Below, piece by piece: positions 23,652 to 32,109 of a stretch of 64,000 nucleotides of DNA. The DNA is from an uncultured Caulobacterales bacterium (GTDB lineage: Bacteria; Pseudomonadota; Alphaproteobacteria; Caulobacterales; Maricaulaceae), in NCBI GenBank assembly GCA_947503715.1, contig CANNER010000003.1, positions 310,001-374,000 of the forward strand, written 5' to 3'. The translations under genes and the position numbers were made by a program. The notes under the pieces are model-generated. The model was not told the DNA's origin, ran no database searches, and was given only the letters and a program-made list of their open reading frames with translations. The stretch's first letter is position 1. Every line of letters starts with the position of its first letter.

Positions 23652-24392
23652 CTAATACCCGCTCGGCAGCGGCAAGCGATTGCCCCGCTCATCCGCGAGG
23701 TCAAAGCGAATCTTTGTCTCCACCCCGCTGCGCGACACGGCACGGCCATTGACGATCTTGGGATTATATTTCCATCTCAGCACCGCTTTCGTGGACGCGC
23801 GTTCTAATATTCGGTTGGTGCATTGAGTCGCGGTCACATCAAAGGGCTGCCCTTCGGGGGAGACGCTGAACCGCATTGTGCAATATCCCGACGCATCGCC
23901 CTGTTGGAACCGTGCGGGCATAACGGGCGGAATCCGGACGATGGGTTGTTCATCCGTGTCGGGCTTAACGTAACCGGTTCCGCCAAAATCGATTTCCGGC
24001 AGTTCAAAATCGGGATCTGCAGAGACGGTTTTGATGACGGGTTCCGTCACAGGTTCCACGACATCTACACCAGTCGTGGGTGGCGGCGGCGGTGTTTCCA
24101 CCCGCTCAAGTGGATCCGGCTCATCAATTCGCTCTTTGATCTCAACAATCTTCTCAACCGGATTGATCTCAAATTTGATAGATTTGGATTTATCCTGCGG
24201 CTGGAACTCCGTCGCAATGAGTTGGGCCATTGAGAACGTAAGTCCGACCGTCAACACGGCCGCAACTGGCATAACAAGCGGGGCGCGACACCAAACAGTT
24301 TGTTTCGCTCGAACGTGTGATGGAGAGAAAGAGTCAGGCTGAACAGTCCCCTCGCCTTTTCCTGTCACCGCTTCAGATGATTCAAAATACAT
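23652..24392 (-). CDS. Energy transducer TonB (second copy)
   Basis: 246 residues. A cytosolic N-terminus of ~35 residues, one TM helix (VMPVAAVLTVGLTFSMAQLIA, about 40-60), a Pro/Glu-rich periplasmic linker (ETPPPPPTTG) and a C-terminal TonB domain ('PPVMPARFQQGDASGYCTMRFSVSPEGQPFDV', 'KAVLRWKYNPKIVNGR', ending LPLPSGY). It is a clear paralogue of the 26217 gene, with a longer N-terminus and linker. The ribbon AGGGAGG used as its ribosome binding site lies inside a perfect palindrome (24397-24440). It is separated from the upstream operon by a terminator, so it is regulated independently. Confidence 0.88.
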   Translation of the reverse strand: MYFESSEAVTGKGEGTVQPDSFSPSHVRAKQTVWCRAPLVMPVAAVLTVGLTFSMAQLIATEFQPQDKSKSIKFEINPVEKIVEIKERIDEPDPLERVETPPPPPTTGVDVVEPVTEPVIKTVSADPDFELPEIDFGGTGYVKPDTDEQPIVRIPPVMPARFQQGDASGYCTMRFSVSPEGQPFDVTATQCTNRILERASTKAVLRWKYNPKIVNGRAVSRSGVETKIRFDLADERGNRLPLPSGY

Positions 24393-24396
24393 GTTT

Positions 24397-24440
24397 GCCT
24401 CCCTACAATGTTATGTAACAACATAACATTGTAGGGAGGC
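24397..24440 (-). promoter_or_regulatory. Perfect 20-bp inverted repeat covering the tonB ribosome binding site
   Basis: Arms 24397-24416 and 24421-24440 are exact inverted repeats with a 4-base spacer. On the minus strand the 3' arm ends in AGGGAGGC followed by AAAC and the ATG at 24392, so the Shine-Dalgarno lies in the stem of the predicted mRNA hairpin. It could be an RNA switch or thermosensor limiting TonB synthesis, or a DNA operator for a dimeric regulator. The sequence shows only the symmetry and the SD overlap. Confidence 0.75.
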
Positions 24441-24467
24441 CTGTCAATTTCTATTTAATTTTAGACA

Positions 24468-24493
24468 TAAAAAAACCCGGCTGAGCCGGGTTT
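24468..24493 (-). terminator. Rho-independent terminator after the TPR gene
   Basis: Stem AAACCCGGC / GCCGGGTTT with a TCA loop, followed on the minus strand by a T-run. It lies 22 bases past the stop of the TPR gene and closes the TonB/ExbBD operon. Confidence 0.9.
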
Positions 24494-24514
24494 CTTACGA
24501 GATATAGTGAAAGA

Positions 24515-26035
24515 CTACTCTTCAACAGTTACAACACGGAATTCCGCATCATAGTCTTCCTTATATGGCATACAGGTCTCAGCATCATCGAGCTTGAATT
24601 CTCCGATAAGGAATTCAGCTTTATAGGCTTGCTCAATCTTGCCGTAGCAAAGCTGGCGTTCGAGTCCTATTTCGAATTCGCAACGACGATCCACGGCGCT
24701 TTTTTCAGCCGCGATAAACTTCATCCATTTTTGAGCATTCAAACGCTCACGGGATGTCGCAGGTACACGTTCAAAAGCTTGTACAGCACTAAGACGCGCC
24801 TTTGTAATCGGAGCCTCAGCCATTTGAGCCGGAGTCATGTCGCAATTTAATCGCTCCATTGTCGACGTCGTGTCATAACGACAGTTCGCGATCAGCATCC
24901 AAGATTTGCCGGCATCATATCCACGATTAATGGCCTCCGTGAACGCTTTCTCAGAGGCTGCACATTGACCCTCATTATAGAGGGCTTCGCCCCAATCCGC
25001 ATAAAGTTTGGCTTCGCCCGACTGGCTGGCGGCTGCCTCAAGGATTGGAATCGCGCGCTTATATTCGCGGGCTTGACGGAACAGGCCGGATAGTTGCTTC
25101 AGCTTATCTGGCGTTTTCGCGATCCGATTAGCGTTCATCTCACGCTCGAGAATCTCAGCCGCCTGATAGGGCATGTCATAGAAGGAATAATATTGAACGA
25201 CTTTAAGAAGGTCCTGCTCTGTCGACAGCGCACCGCCGAGATAAAGCATTTTCGTGACTTCAAAAGCTTCCTGTTCACGTCCGCCATTGGCCAACATGGA
25301 CGCCCAAGCATCCCACAGGTTCTTATCTTCCGGCCAACGACCGATCATCTGTTTAACAATATCCGCCTGACGACCTTGCATACCCAGATTATTGTAGAGG
25401 AAGTTCATCAGGTCGAAATGCTTGCGCTCTTTCGGGCTGGCAGCGTTAAACCAACGCTCGGCCCAAGGCAGGGCGCGTTGGTAATTTTCGGCCTGAACCC
25501 AGGCATTGACCAAGAGATCGATATATTGCGGCTTTTGTTGTCCACCGGAATTCAGATAATTCTCAAGACGTTGTGCACCTTCAACATATTGACCATTCCC
25601 GATCATGAGCTGAGCAATAACGACTTTGATATTGTCGACTTCGTTCGGCAATAATCCGCCGGCATTGATGGCGTTCTCAAAAGCGCGTTGCGCATCACCC
25701 GGACGGTCGAGCTCATAGCTATACTGACCGAGCATTTGATACATGGTCGACTTTTCGTAAGGATTGAGATCAGGCAGGGTCAGCGCTTGGTTGAGCGCAT
25801 TAACCGCGCCGAGATTGTCACCATTACTCGCCAGTGTTTGAGCATTATTGACGGCTTCGCCGGACTTCGCATCAAATTGACGGCCTTCTTCCGGCGGCGC
25901 ATCCTGCGCAAATGCGGCCGTGGAAGGGAGTGTCGCACTAAACCCAATGACGGCAAGCGCTAGAAAGCTCGATCCCAATAGGGAGGCAGCTTTCACGCGA
26001 AACTTTGTTTTCTGTGTAGCAATGGTGTCGATCAT
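24515..26035 (-). CDS. Periplasmic TPR protein of the TonB/ExbBD locus
   Basis: 506 residues. Signal peptide with 'SSFLALAVIGFSATLPSTAAFAQ' (cleavage near residue 43). The mature protein is a long helical TPR array: 'AVNNAQTLASNGDNLGAVNALNQALTLPDL', 'STMYQMLGQYSYELDRPGDAQRAFENAINAG', 'QYVEGAQRLENYL', 'YADWGEALYNEGQCAASEKAFTEAINRG'. TPR proteins of this type are the last gene of TtpC-type TonB loci in Gammaproteobacteria (TonB2-like systems) and are thought to help couple TonB to receptors. It is separated from tonB by ~180 bases and followed by a terminator. Confidence 0.85.
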   Translation of the reverse strand: MIDTIATQKTKFRVKAASLLGSSFLALAVIGFSATLPSTAAFAQDAPPEEGRQFDAKSGEAVNNAQTLASNGDNLGAVNALNQALTLPDLNPYEKSTMYQMLGQYSYELDRPGDAQRAFENAINAGGLLPNEVDNIKVVIAQLMIGNGQYVEGAQRLENYLNSGGQQKPQYIDLLVNAWVQAENYQRALPWAERWFNAASPKERKHFDLMNFLYNNLGMQGRQADIVKQMIGRWPEDKNLWDAWASMLANGGREQEAFEVTKMLYLGGALSTEQDLLKVVQYYSFYDMPYQAAEILEREMNANRIAKTPDKLKQLSGLFRQAREYKRAIPILEAAASQSGEAKLYADWGEALYNEGQCAASEKAFTEAINRGYDAGKSWMLIANCRYDTTSTMERLNCDMTPAQMAEAPITKARLSAVQAFERVPATSRERLNAQKWMKFIAAEKSAVDRRCEFEIGLERQLCYGKIEQAYKAEFLIGEFKLDDAETCMPYKEDYDAEFRVVTVEE

Positions 26036-26216
26036 GTCGTCATCCTTTGGTCTCTAAAGTCGCCCTGCCCTTTAGACTTAGTCAAAAGCAGAGGGGCTTC
26101 AATGTGGCGGAATGGAACATCAACATCACATTCCGGTTATTTAATTACTCAAATCACGTCAGTGATATGACGGAACACTTAATCGAGCTGTTCCAAGAGC
26201 AACTCGACCGTAAGTC

Positions 26217-26867
26217 TTAGAAGCCCGATGGCATTGGCAATGTGCGACCACGCTCATCCGAGAGATCGAAACGGATTGTTGATTCAACGCCGGAACGCGA
26301 AACTGACCGCCCATCAACGATCTTCGGGTTATACTTCCATTTTTGGACGGATTTAATGGTCGCCGATTTCAATTGATTAGACGTGCAAAGCGTCGTCTCA
26401 ACATTAAAAGGTTGACCTTCTGGGCTTACGTCAAAACGGACTTTACAAAAACCGGAATTGTCACCCTGCAGAAAGCGTGGTGGAAAAATCGGTGGAATCC
26501 GGACAAGAGGCTGAGCATCGCGGTCAGAGACGGCAATCTTGAAGTTTTGCGCATCAATTTTGGGCGCTTCAAATTCAGGAATCGCGCCTTCTAGAGAGGC
26601 AATCTTTTCTGTTGGTTTATCGGCCTGCGCCCGCTCAATTTGCGGCGGTGGTGGCGGCGTGTCGACTTTCTTAATTTTGTCAACTTTGATTTCGCGCTCA
26701 ATGACTTTGACGTCCTCGACCTTCGGATTAATCTCGAAACTTGCCGTCTCAGATTTATCTTGCGGCTGGAATTCTTTCGCAATCAGCGCGCGCATCGCGA
26801 GAAACAAGCCAACGGTCACAATGGCCGCAACGGGGATGGTGACGAACCAACGAATAGCGTTATTCAT
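26217..26867 (-). CDS. tonB: Energy transducer TonB
   Basis: 216 residues: N-terminal TM helix (VTIPVAAIVTVGLFLAMRALIA), 'EFQPQDKSETASFEINPK' immediately after it, a charged/Pro linker (VDTPPPPPQIERA) and a C-terminal TonB domain with two conserved cysteines ('FLQGDNSGFCKVRFDVSPEGQPFNV..TLC', 'SVQKWKYNPKIVDGR'). It couples the proton-motive ExbB/ExbD complex to outer-membrane receptors. Located 13 bases after exbD2, hence co-transcribed. A closely similar second copy lies at 23652-24392. Confidence 0.92.
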   Translation of the reverse strand: MNNAIRWFVTIPVAAIVTVGLFLAMRALIAKEFQPQDKSETASFEINPKVEDVKVIEREIKVDKIKKVDTPPPPPQIERAQADKPTEKIASLEGAIPEFEAPKIDAQNFKIAVSDRDAQPLVRIPPIFPPRFLQGDNSGFCKVRFDVSPEGQPFNVETTLCTSNQLKSATIKSVQKWKYNPKIVDGRSVSRSGVESTIRFDLSDERGRTLPMPSGF

Positions 26868-26880
26868 GAGAGGCTCCTAT

Positions 26881-27276
26881 TTATTCCGTGCCGACCCGGG
26901 CGTTAATGCCAAGATCCTGCATGAGTTCCTGTACTGACATCACGATACCCACTTCGGCATCGCGGTCAGCCTTGATTATGGCATCGGCTTTCGGACTTTC
27001 GTCACGAATAGACATAATGATCGGACGGATTTCGCCGATCTCATAAGGACGTTTATCAATCCAAATCTCATTTTGAGCATTCACCGCCACGAGAATTGTC
27101 GGCTTCCACTCCGCGTCTGTCACAGCTTCGGGTTCAGACGGGTCTATGCCAGGCGTTTTCACGAAAACAGATGTGACGATGAAGAAGATGAGAAGAATAA
27201 AGACGACATCCAACATGGGTGTCATGTTCAGTTCTGTATCCTCATCAGGGATGGATGTACGTCCGCGTCTTGCCAT
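26881..27276 (-). CDS. exbD: ExbD/TolR-type biopolymer transport protein (second)
   Basis: 131 residues. 'DEDTELNMTPMLDVVFILLIFFIVTSVFVKTPGIDP' (residues ~10-45) is the ExbD signature with the essential Asp in the single TM helix; the periplasmic domain has 'IIKADRDAEVGIVMSVQELMQDLGI'. It forms the proton-conducting channel with ExbB. It differs from the first exbD in its periplasmic domain. Preceded by a 136-base spacer that contains two hairpins. Confidence 0.93.
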   Translation of the reverse strand: MARRGRTSIPDEDTELNMTPMLDVVFILLIFFIVTSVFVKTPGIDPSEPEAVTDAEWKPTILVAVNAQNEIWIDKRPYEIGEIRPIIMSIRDESPKADAIIKADRDAEVGIVMSVQELMQDLGINARVGTE

Positions 27277-27298
27277 GATGTTACCTTATTACAAAAGA

Positions 27299-27388
27299 GG
27301 CGCCTTAGCAAGCGCCGAATTCAGTTTGCCCTCGAAATCAGTGAAAGACACAATGACGGGACAAGAAAACGGACGCGGGATGCGTCCG
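27299..27388 (-). other. Two hairpins in the spacer between the exbD genes
   Basis: Hairpin A, 27299-27316: GGCG.CTT / AAG.CGCC with a 3-base loop and one bulged base. Hairpin B, 27370-27388: CGGACGC / GCGTCCG with a 5-base loop. Neither has a T-run, so they look more like mRNA processing or stability elements than terminators. They sit in the only long gap (136 bases) between the exbD genes of the operon. Confidence 0.45.
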
Positions 27389-27412
27389 CCAGTGGAGCCG
27401 GAGCCCCAAAAC

Positions 27413-27829
27413 TTAGCTATTGCGAACAATCTCAATCTTAGAGCTCAACCCAGCCGAATCGAGGCCGTCTTTTAACTCAATCAAGATTTTATGTTTCGCA
27501 GCTTCATCCATACGAAGGATAACAGCAGCATTCGGTTTATCTGCGAGAAGTTTCTCAACCCGAAGCAAAACCCGGTCACAGCCCGTCCGTTCTCCATCGA
27601 CGGAGCAACTGTCGCGATTATCGACGTAAACCGTAATCGCAGGATTGTCCGGCGGAGGTGTATCCAGATCATCCGGCGGAGGCGGAGGCTGAGTCAGATC
27701 AACACCTGTCTCGTCCAAGAATGTCGCCGTCACGATGAAGAAGATCAGCATGATAAACACGATGTCGAGCATCGGTGTCATATCGACGTCTGCGTCATCT
27801 CCACCTGAATTTTTGCGTGAGCGTCTCAT
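27413..27829 (-). CDS. exbD: ExbD/TolR-type biopolymer transport protein (first)
   Basis: 138 residues. TM signature 'DVDMTPMLDIVFIMLIFFIVTATFLDETGVDL' with the conserved Asp, followed by an unusual Pro/Asp-rich stretch (PPPPDDLDTPPPDNPA, residues ~49-64) before the periplasmic domain. 'SCSVDGERTGCDRVLLRVEKLLADKPNAAVILRMD' includes two cysteines that could pair. It lies 20 bases after exbB. Two ExbD paralogues in one operon are seen in some TtpC-type systems. Confidence 0.92.
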   Translation of the reverse strand: MRRSRKNSGGDDADVDMTPMLDIVFIMLIFFIVTATFLDETGVDLTQPPPPPDDLDTPPPDNPAITVYVDNRDSCSVDGERTGCDRVLLRVEKLLADKPNAAVILRMDEAAKHKILIELKDGLDSAGLSSKIEIVRNS

Positions 27830-27849
27830 ATCAGTTTCCTTTCACGCGC

Positions 27850-28383
27850 CTAGTAGACAACAGTTTCGGGTGACACATCGAGATCATCCGCAAAACGGGC
27901 GGTCTCGCGTGCACTCCACCGCGGCAGGACAGTTGAAAAGTAAAGCCCTGACAGAGCTGCCATCATACCGGCCATAGTCGGAATCGTAGCCTTAAAGACA
28001 CCCCCCGCCATTAGACGTGCATTTGAAGATCCGGACAGTGCCATCACGTCGAACACCTCGATCATACCTGTCACCGTGCCGAGCAATCCCATCAGGGGAG
28101 CCAGTGCTACGAGTGTCTTGATGATACCGACATTCGTGTCCGTGCGTTCTTTAACCTGGCTGATCAACTCATCCTTGATGGCGTGTGCCCGCCAGGATGT
28201 CTTATCCGTCCGCGCGTCCCACTCCGCCTTAAGGCGGGCTTTGAGCGGTTTATGCGCGAAGAGATAGTAAGCAAATCTTTCAAGGATGAACGTCCACATA
28301 AAGAACGTCAAAATCATGATGTAAAAGAGGATGTTTCCTCCGGTCCCCAAGAACTCCTGGAGACCGTTAAAGACATTTTGCAT
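27850..28383 (-). CDS. exbB: ExbB/MotA/TolQ proton channel protein (small)
   Basis: 177 residues with three TM segments: 'FYIMILTFFMWTFILERFAYYLF', 'TLVALAPLMGLLGTVTGMIEVFDVMALSG' and 'FKATIPTMAGMMAALSGLYFSTVL'. The 'APLMGLLGTVTGMI..F' block is diagnostic for ExbB/TolQ/MotA. It energises ExbD/TonB. Between the large TtpC-like gene and exbD. Confidence 0.93.
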   Translation of the reverse strand: MQNVFNGLQEFLGTGGNILFYIMILTFFMWTFILERFAYYLFAHKPLKARLKAEWDARTDKTSWRAHAIKDELISQVKERTDTNVGIIKTLVALAPLMGLLGTVTGMIEVFDVMALSGSSNARLMAGGVFKATIPTMAGMMAALSGLYFSTVLPRWSARETARFADDLDVSPETVVY

Positions 28384-28417
28384 GGCGTAGGCCTTTCTTT
28401 GTCTTTCCTAGAGGTCC

Positions 28418-29818
28418 TTACGCGACGCCGCGTGTCTCAACGTGGCGGGCCACGATACCGGCAGACTGCTCTTCCAACGTGCCCTGGATAGAGCGGGCGA
28501 TGGAGGCACAGAAGCTGTGAAGCACGAGGAGCGGGATAGCCGCATAGAGACCCAACATGGTCGTCACGAGAGCGACGGAGATACCACCGGCCATCAATTG
28601 TGGATCACCTGTTCCGTAGATCATCATAGCTTGGAAGGTCTGGATCATACCTGTGACGGTACCGAGGAGACCGAGAAGCGGTGCAACACCAGCCAGAAGC
28701 TTCAGAAGGTTGAGACCAAACTCAAATTTAGGAGATTCCCGCAGGATCGCTTCGTCAAGTTTCAATTCAACAACTTCGGCATTGTCAGATTGTGCACCAT
28801 CATAAGCCATCATGACGCGACCCAATGGATTCGACTTGGACGCCTGCGCTTTACGCTTCTGACCATTCACAGCCATCTTCACGAGGAAGAGACGCAGGAA
28901 GTTCAGGACACCAAAGATCACACCGAGGAAAGCCATAATAATGATGAATTTACCAATGTTGCCGCCTTGGACCCAGTGACGCTCATAGAAGGACGGCACG
29001 CGCTCAAATGACTTCAGCAACTCACCCCGTGTTGGGTCGAGTGGCGCATAGACAACTTGTCCAGCTTCAGCATTGGCAACCTTTTGAGCCGCTGACGAAA
29101 TCTGTCCGCCTGGCTGGCTGGGCAATCTCGCGAGGAGCGGAGCATCCTCACCACTTTCAACACCGGCAGCGCTATAGCTCAGGAATTGTGCATTATCAGA
29201 CGTAAAGACCGCAAACGGACCCACGCGAGTCACGCCCTGAACGGCGCCATCATCAATATTGGCAACAGCGGCTTGATAAGTTGAAACCTGACGCTGAGCT
29301 TTGATTTCACCCAACATAGTTTCCCAAATCGCGTTCAAATCTTCTGCGGAAGGCAGCGCTTTTGACTCAGCGATACGACCCAAAACGCGTGTCCGCGTTG
29401 GATATTCGGATGTGATTAAGGAGCTATCGAGAAGAGCCTTAAATTCTGCAGCCTTCGAACGGGCAAGGCCAAAAACCTCACCAAAATCACCCTGCGCAGC
29501 GCGAAGCTGTTCTTCGAGCGCCTCAATGCGAACGCGGTTGCCATCGAAGGACCGCTGAACCTGCGCCGCACGATTTTCCAACTGACGCAGCTGGTTTCGG
29601 GCTTGATCTAATTTCGCCTGCTGCTGATTAGCATTGGCTTGGAACTCTTGGACACGCTGACGATTTTCAGCCTCTACCTTGGCGGCATTTTGGCGAATAT
29701 CGTTGAGGAGACCGTCAACGGAGTTGATTTGCGCGCTCGCCGGGACAGCCGTGAGCAAGAGAGCGGAGCCGAATACGGCCGCCGTCGCTTTTGAGATAAA
29801 TTTCATTTTAACACTCAT
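28418..29818 (-). CDS. TtpC-like large ExbB/MotA/TolQ protein with periplasmic coiled coil
   Basis: 466 residues. Signal peptide (ATAAVFGSALLLTAVPASAQ, cleavage near 29), a periplasmic coiled coil (residues ~35-110, Gln/Glu/Arg-rich with heptads such as LRQLENRAAQVQRS), a further periplasmic domain to ~275, a TM helix (KFIIIMAFLGVIFGVLNFLRLF) and the ExbB core 'LLKLLAGVAPLLGLLGTVTGMIQTFQAM' and 'MAGGISVALVTTMLGLYAAIPLL'. This is the layout of TtpC, needed for TonB2 function in Vibrio. It is 17 bases downstream of DUF3450 and upstream of exbB. Confidence 0.92.
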   Translation of the reverse strand: MSVKMKFISKATAAVFGSALLLTAVPASAQINSVDGLLNDIRQNAAKVEAENRQRVQEFQANANQQQAKLDQARNQLRQLENRAAQVQRSFDGNRVRIEALEEQLRAAQGDFGEVFGLARSKAAEFKALLDSSLITSEYPTRTRVLGRIAESKALPSAEDLNAIWETMLGEIKAQRQVSTYQAAVANIDDGAVQGVTRVGPFAVFTSDNAQFLSYSAAGVESGEDAPLLARLPSQPGGQISSAAQKVANAEAGQVVYAPLDPTRGELLKSFERVPSFYERHWVQGGNIGKFIIIMAFLGVIFGVLNFLRLFLVKMAVNGQKRKAQASKSNPLGRVMMAYDGAQSDNAEVVELKLDEAILRESPKFEFGLNLLKLLAGVAPLLGLLGTVTGMIQTFQAMMIYGTGDPQLMAGGISVALVTTMLGLYAAIPLLVLHSFCASIARSIQGTLEEQSAGIVARHVETRGVA

Positions 29819-29835
29819 GTTGATTATCCTTATCC

Positions 29836-30597
29836 TTAGCCGCGAATTTCGACGGGGGCGTAAATGAGACCCGGAGCAGCTTCGCCCTTGGCAATACGAA
29901 TGGCCTGACGCATTTGAATCGCGTCCGCGCCCTCCAATATATCCCAGCTTTTTGAATCATTATTGTAGCGTGCAATTTCAGCTTCGTCTTTTGTGACATA
30001 GACGAGAGATGTTCGGCCAAAGCGGATGAAGTTCACGACATTACCAGCGCGCGTGGGATGCGCCCCCTCGTAACTATCAACACCCATGCCATATGTGACT
30101 TCGATTTTATAAGCGTTCAATACGCGACGATATTGCTCCGCCGGAGAGACATCGGGATTACCCAAAACAGCCTTCACATTTTCGATGCGCGCCAGACGCT
30201 CACCGATATTGAAAGGAAGATCATCTTTAATGCTGTCTTCCAAAGCTGCCGCCATTTTCAGCATCATCGGGCTCATACCCTGTTTGATCTGCTCAACAGT
30301 ACCAAGCTGATTATTCAATGATGTGATCTCGGACTCTTGTGACGCCTTGAAAATTTCCTGCTGCGCCACGAATAATTCGATATTATCCTTCTGCTGCAAG
30401 ACTGCACGATATTCGCGAATAGCCGTATCCGCCTGATCATCGAGCTGTTCGACGCGTTGCTGCGAAGCAGCGGCGGCGGCCGTAGAGGATTTCGCGACAC
30501 TCAGTGCGGTATCGAGCTGAGCGTAAGCCGGCGTGGCGAGCATCCCCGCCGCAATTCCGGCCAGCATCAGGCGCTTGGCGATTGAAGATTTTAACAT
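29836..30597 (-). CDS. DUF3450 periplasmic protein (second)
   Basis: 253 residues from the ATG at 30597, chosen because GGAAGGAAACC precedes it; the longer frame to 30663 overlaps the intergenic region. Signal peptide ends AYA-Q. A coiled coil of ~90 residues (SVAKSSTAAAAASQQRVEQL...) is followed by the conserved domain 'LPFNIGERLARIENVKAVLGNPDVSPAEQYRRVLNAYKIEVTYGMGVDSYEG' and 'FIRFGRTSLVYVTKDEAEIARYN', typical of DUF3450. Genes of this family open TtpC-type TonB loci. Paralogue of the next gene upstream. Confidence 0.88.
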   Translation of the reverse strand: MLKSSIAKRLMLAGIAAGMLATPAYAQLDTALSVAKSSTAAAAASQQRVEQLDDQADTAIREYRAVLQQKDNIELFVAQQEIFKASQESEITSLNNQLGTVEQIKQGMSPMMLKMAAALEDSIKDDLPFNIGERLARIENVKAVLGNPDVSPAEQYRRVLNAYKIEVTYGMGVDSYEGAHPTRAGNVVNFIRFGRTSLVYVTKDEAEIARYNNDSKSWDILEGADAIQMRQAIRIAKGEAAPGLIYAPVEIRG

Positions 30598-30681
30598 GGT
30601 TTCCTTCCAGGTCTGCTTTTGTTTTGCGAAAATGCCCGACATCACTTCAAAGCGTGAGGACAATCCCGAATTTTTACGCCG

Positions 30682-31491
30682 CTATTGCGCGGCCTGAACT
30701 CTAATAGGTGCCGTCACGACACCCGGGGCACTTTCACCACGCGCAATACGCACCGCACGACGTGTATTAATGATGTCACCGGAACTCAGTTTGTCCCACT
30801 CACTGCTTTCTTGGTTCCAGCGAAAGCCTTCACGGCTATCTAGATCCAGATAGATAAAAGACATGCGTCCGAAATGGACATAATTGCCGTCTTTAATTTC
30901 GCTCTGGATGTCATCTATGGTCGCCCCAGCTTCCAATTTTTTCCGGCTATCGGTTGAAAGGTTACAAGTGGCAGAGGCAACATCCTCGCGGCAAGCCGCC
31001 AGACGACGACCAGGCGTGAGAGGGTGATCCCCTGTATATGCGGAAACTGAATTTCCGTAATTCACCTCAATATCCATGACGGCCATCGCACGACGATAAA
31101 GATCAGATGGGCGAACATCCTCGTCATTCACCATGCCCAGAAGCTGGCCAAGGCGGGCATAACGCTCTTCGCGTCTAAAAGGCAGATCTTGCTCAATCTG
31201 TTTTTCAATCTCATTGGCCATTTTCACGGCAATACCGCGAACAGCTTCAGCCGTTTGAGGCACCTGCTCAATCTGAGCTTCAAGCCGAGCGATTTTGTCT
31301 TGCTGGCTTTGTAGCATGACCTGCCGCTGGGCTGTCTCAATTTGTTTATTTGCGATCCGATCCAAGAGAACGGCGTAGGAGTTTGCGGCAGCGTCTGCAT
31401 CTTGTGCGGTCGCCATCGGCACGGACACCAATTGCGCACCCGCCAATAAACCAGCACAAAGTGCTATATGGGCGATTTTAAATCTCACCAC
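30682..31491 (-). CDS. DUF3450 periplasmic protein (first), start of the TonB locus
   Basis: 269 residues. GTG start (two adjacent GTG codons at 31491 and 31488) after GGAGG. Signal peptide 'IALCAGLLAGAQLVSVPMATAQD'. Coiled coil at about 35-80, then 'LPFRREERYARLGQLLGMVNDEDVRPSDLYRRAMAVMDIEVNYGNSVSAYTGDHPL' and 'YVHFGRMSFIYLDLDSREGFRW', the DUF3450 core. It differs from its paralogue by an insertion with two cysteines (CREDVASATC) at about residues 157-166. First gene of the operon; 31492-31773 upstream holds no gene and presumably its promoter. Confidence 0.88.
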   Translation of the reverse strand: MVRFKIAHIALCAGLLAGAQLVSVPMATAQDADAAANSYAVLLDRIANKQIETAQRQVMLQSQQDKIARLEAQIEQVPQTAEAVRGIAVKMANEIEKQIEQDLPFRREERYARLGQLLGMVNDEDVRPSDLYRRAMAVMDIEVNYGNSVSAYTGDHPLTPGRRLAACREDVASATCNLSTDSRKKLEAGATIDDIQSEIKDGNYVHFGRMSFIYLDLDSREGFRWNQESSEWDKLSSGDIINTRRAVRIARGESAPGVVTAPIRVQAAQ

Positions 31492-31773
31492 TCAGGTCCT
31501 CCGGTTTTCGACGTGCACTTGATGGCACATCCTTTTTTTTGCCCGCTTACACGGACGCTTTTTATTAATCAATCATTACGACGACGTCAGTGCAAGGGGG
31601 TTGACGCGTCTTTTTATTATTTAATTGCATTCTTGCGCAGTCTTAGCCGTCATAATTGTTATAACGTTACACAACTAAAGAAATTTGTCCAGAGCCGGAG
31701 CCATTTAGAAGTCAGTTTTCGGAAGTTATCGCCCCGATCTCTTTTCAAATCAAAGAGTTAGAAAAGGTGTACG

Positions 31774-31847
31774 TGGTTGGGGCGGCTGGATTCGAACCAA
31801 CGATCACGGGATCAAAACCCGATGCCTTACCGCTTGGCTACGCCCCA
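31774..31847 (-). tRNA. tRNA-Gln (anticodon TTG)
   Basis: 74 bases on the minus strand including an encoded CCA. Acceptor TGGGGCG pairs with CGCCCCA, followed by discriminator A and CCA. The D-arm is AGCCAAGCGGTAAGGC, the anticodon loop is TTTTGAT giving TTG, and the T-loop contains GGTTCGAATCC. All arms pair as expected. Confidence 0.95.
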
Positions 31848-32109
31848 ATATCGTACAGACCATCTGGCGTGAGCGGCCTCATAATGCGGGCTTGCCGCTA
31901 TAGCAACAGCATTTGATGCAAAATATCAGGCCTACCCCAAACTTTGTGTCACACCTTTCATTTATAGCCCACATAACGCGTCGTTCCGCCGCAGATTCAG
32001 TCCCAGATAGACTGTCATTCCGTCAAAACGCCCCCTTCCCTCCTTCAGCTTTATCGTTTAACAACAAATAATAATCGAATTTCAATCCGATAATACGGGA
32101 CACCTTATA

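Noticed and set aside
31940-31970. Further copy of the TGTCACACC palindromic element
   Set aside because: Only the first ten bases match; no second arm or side hairpins are found.
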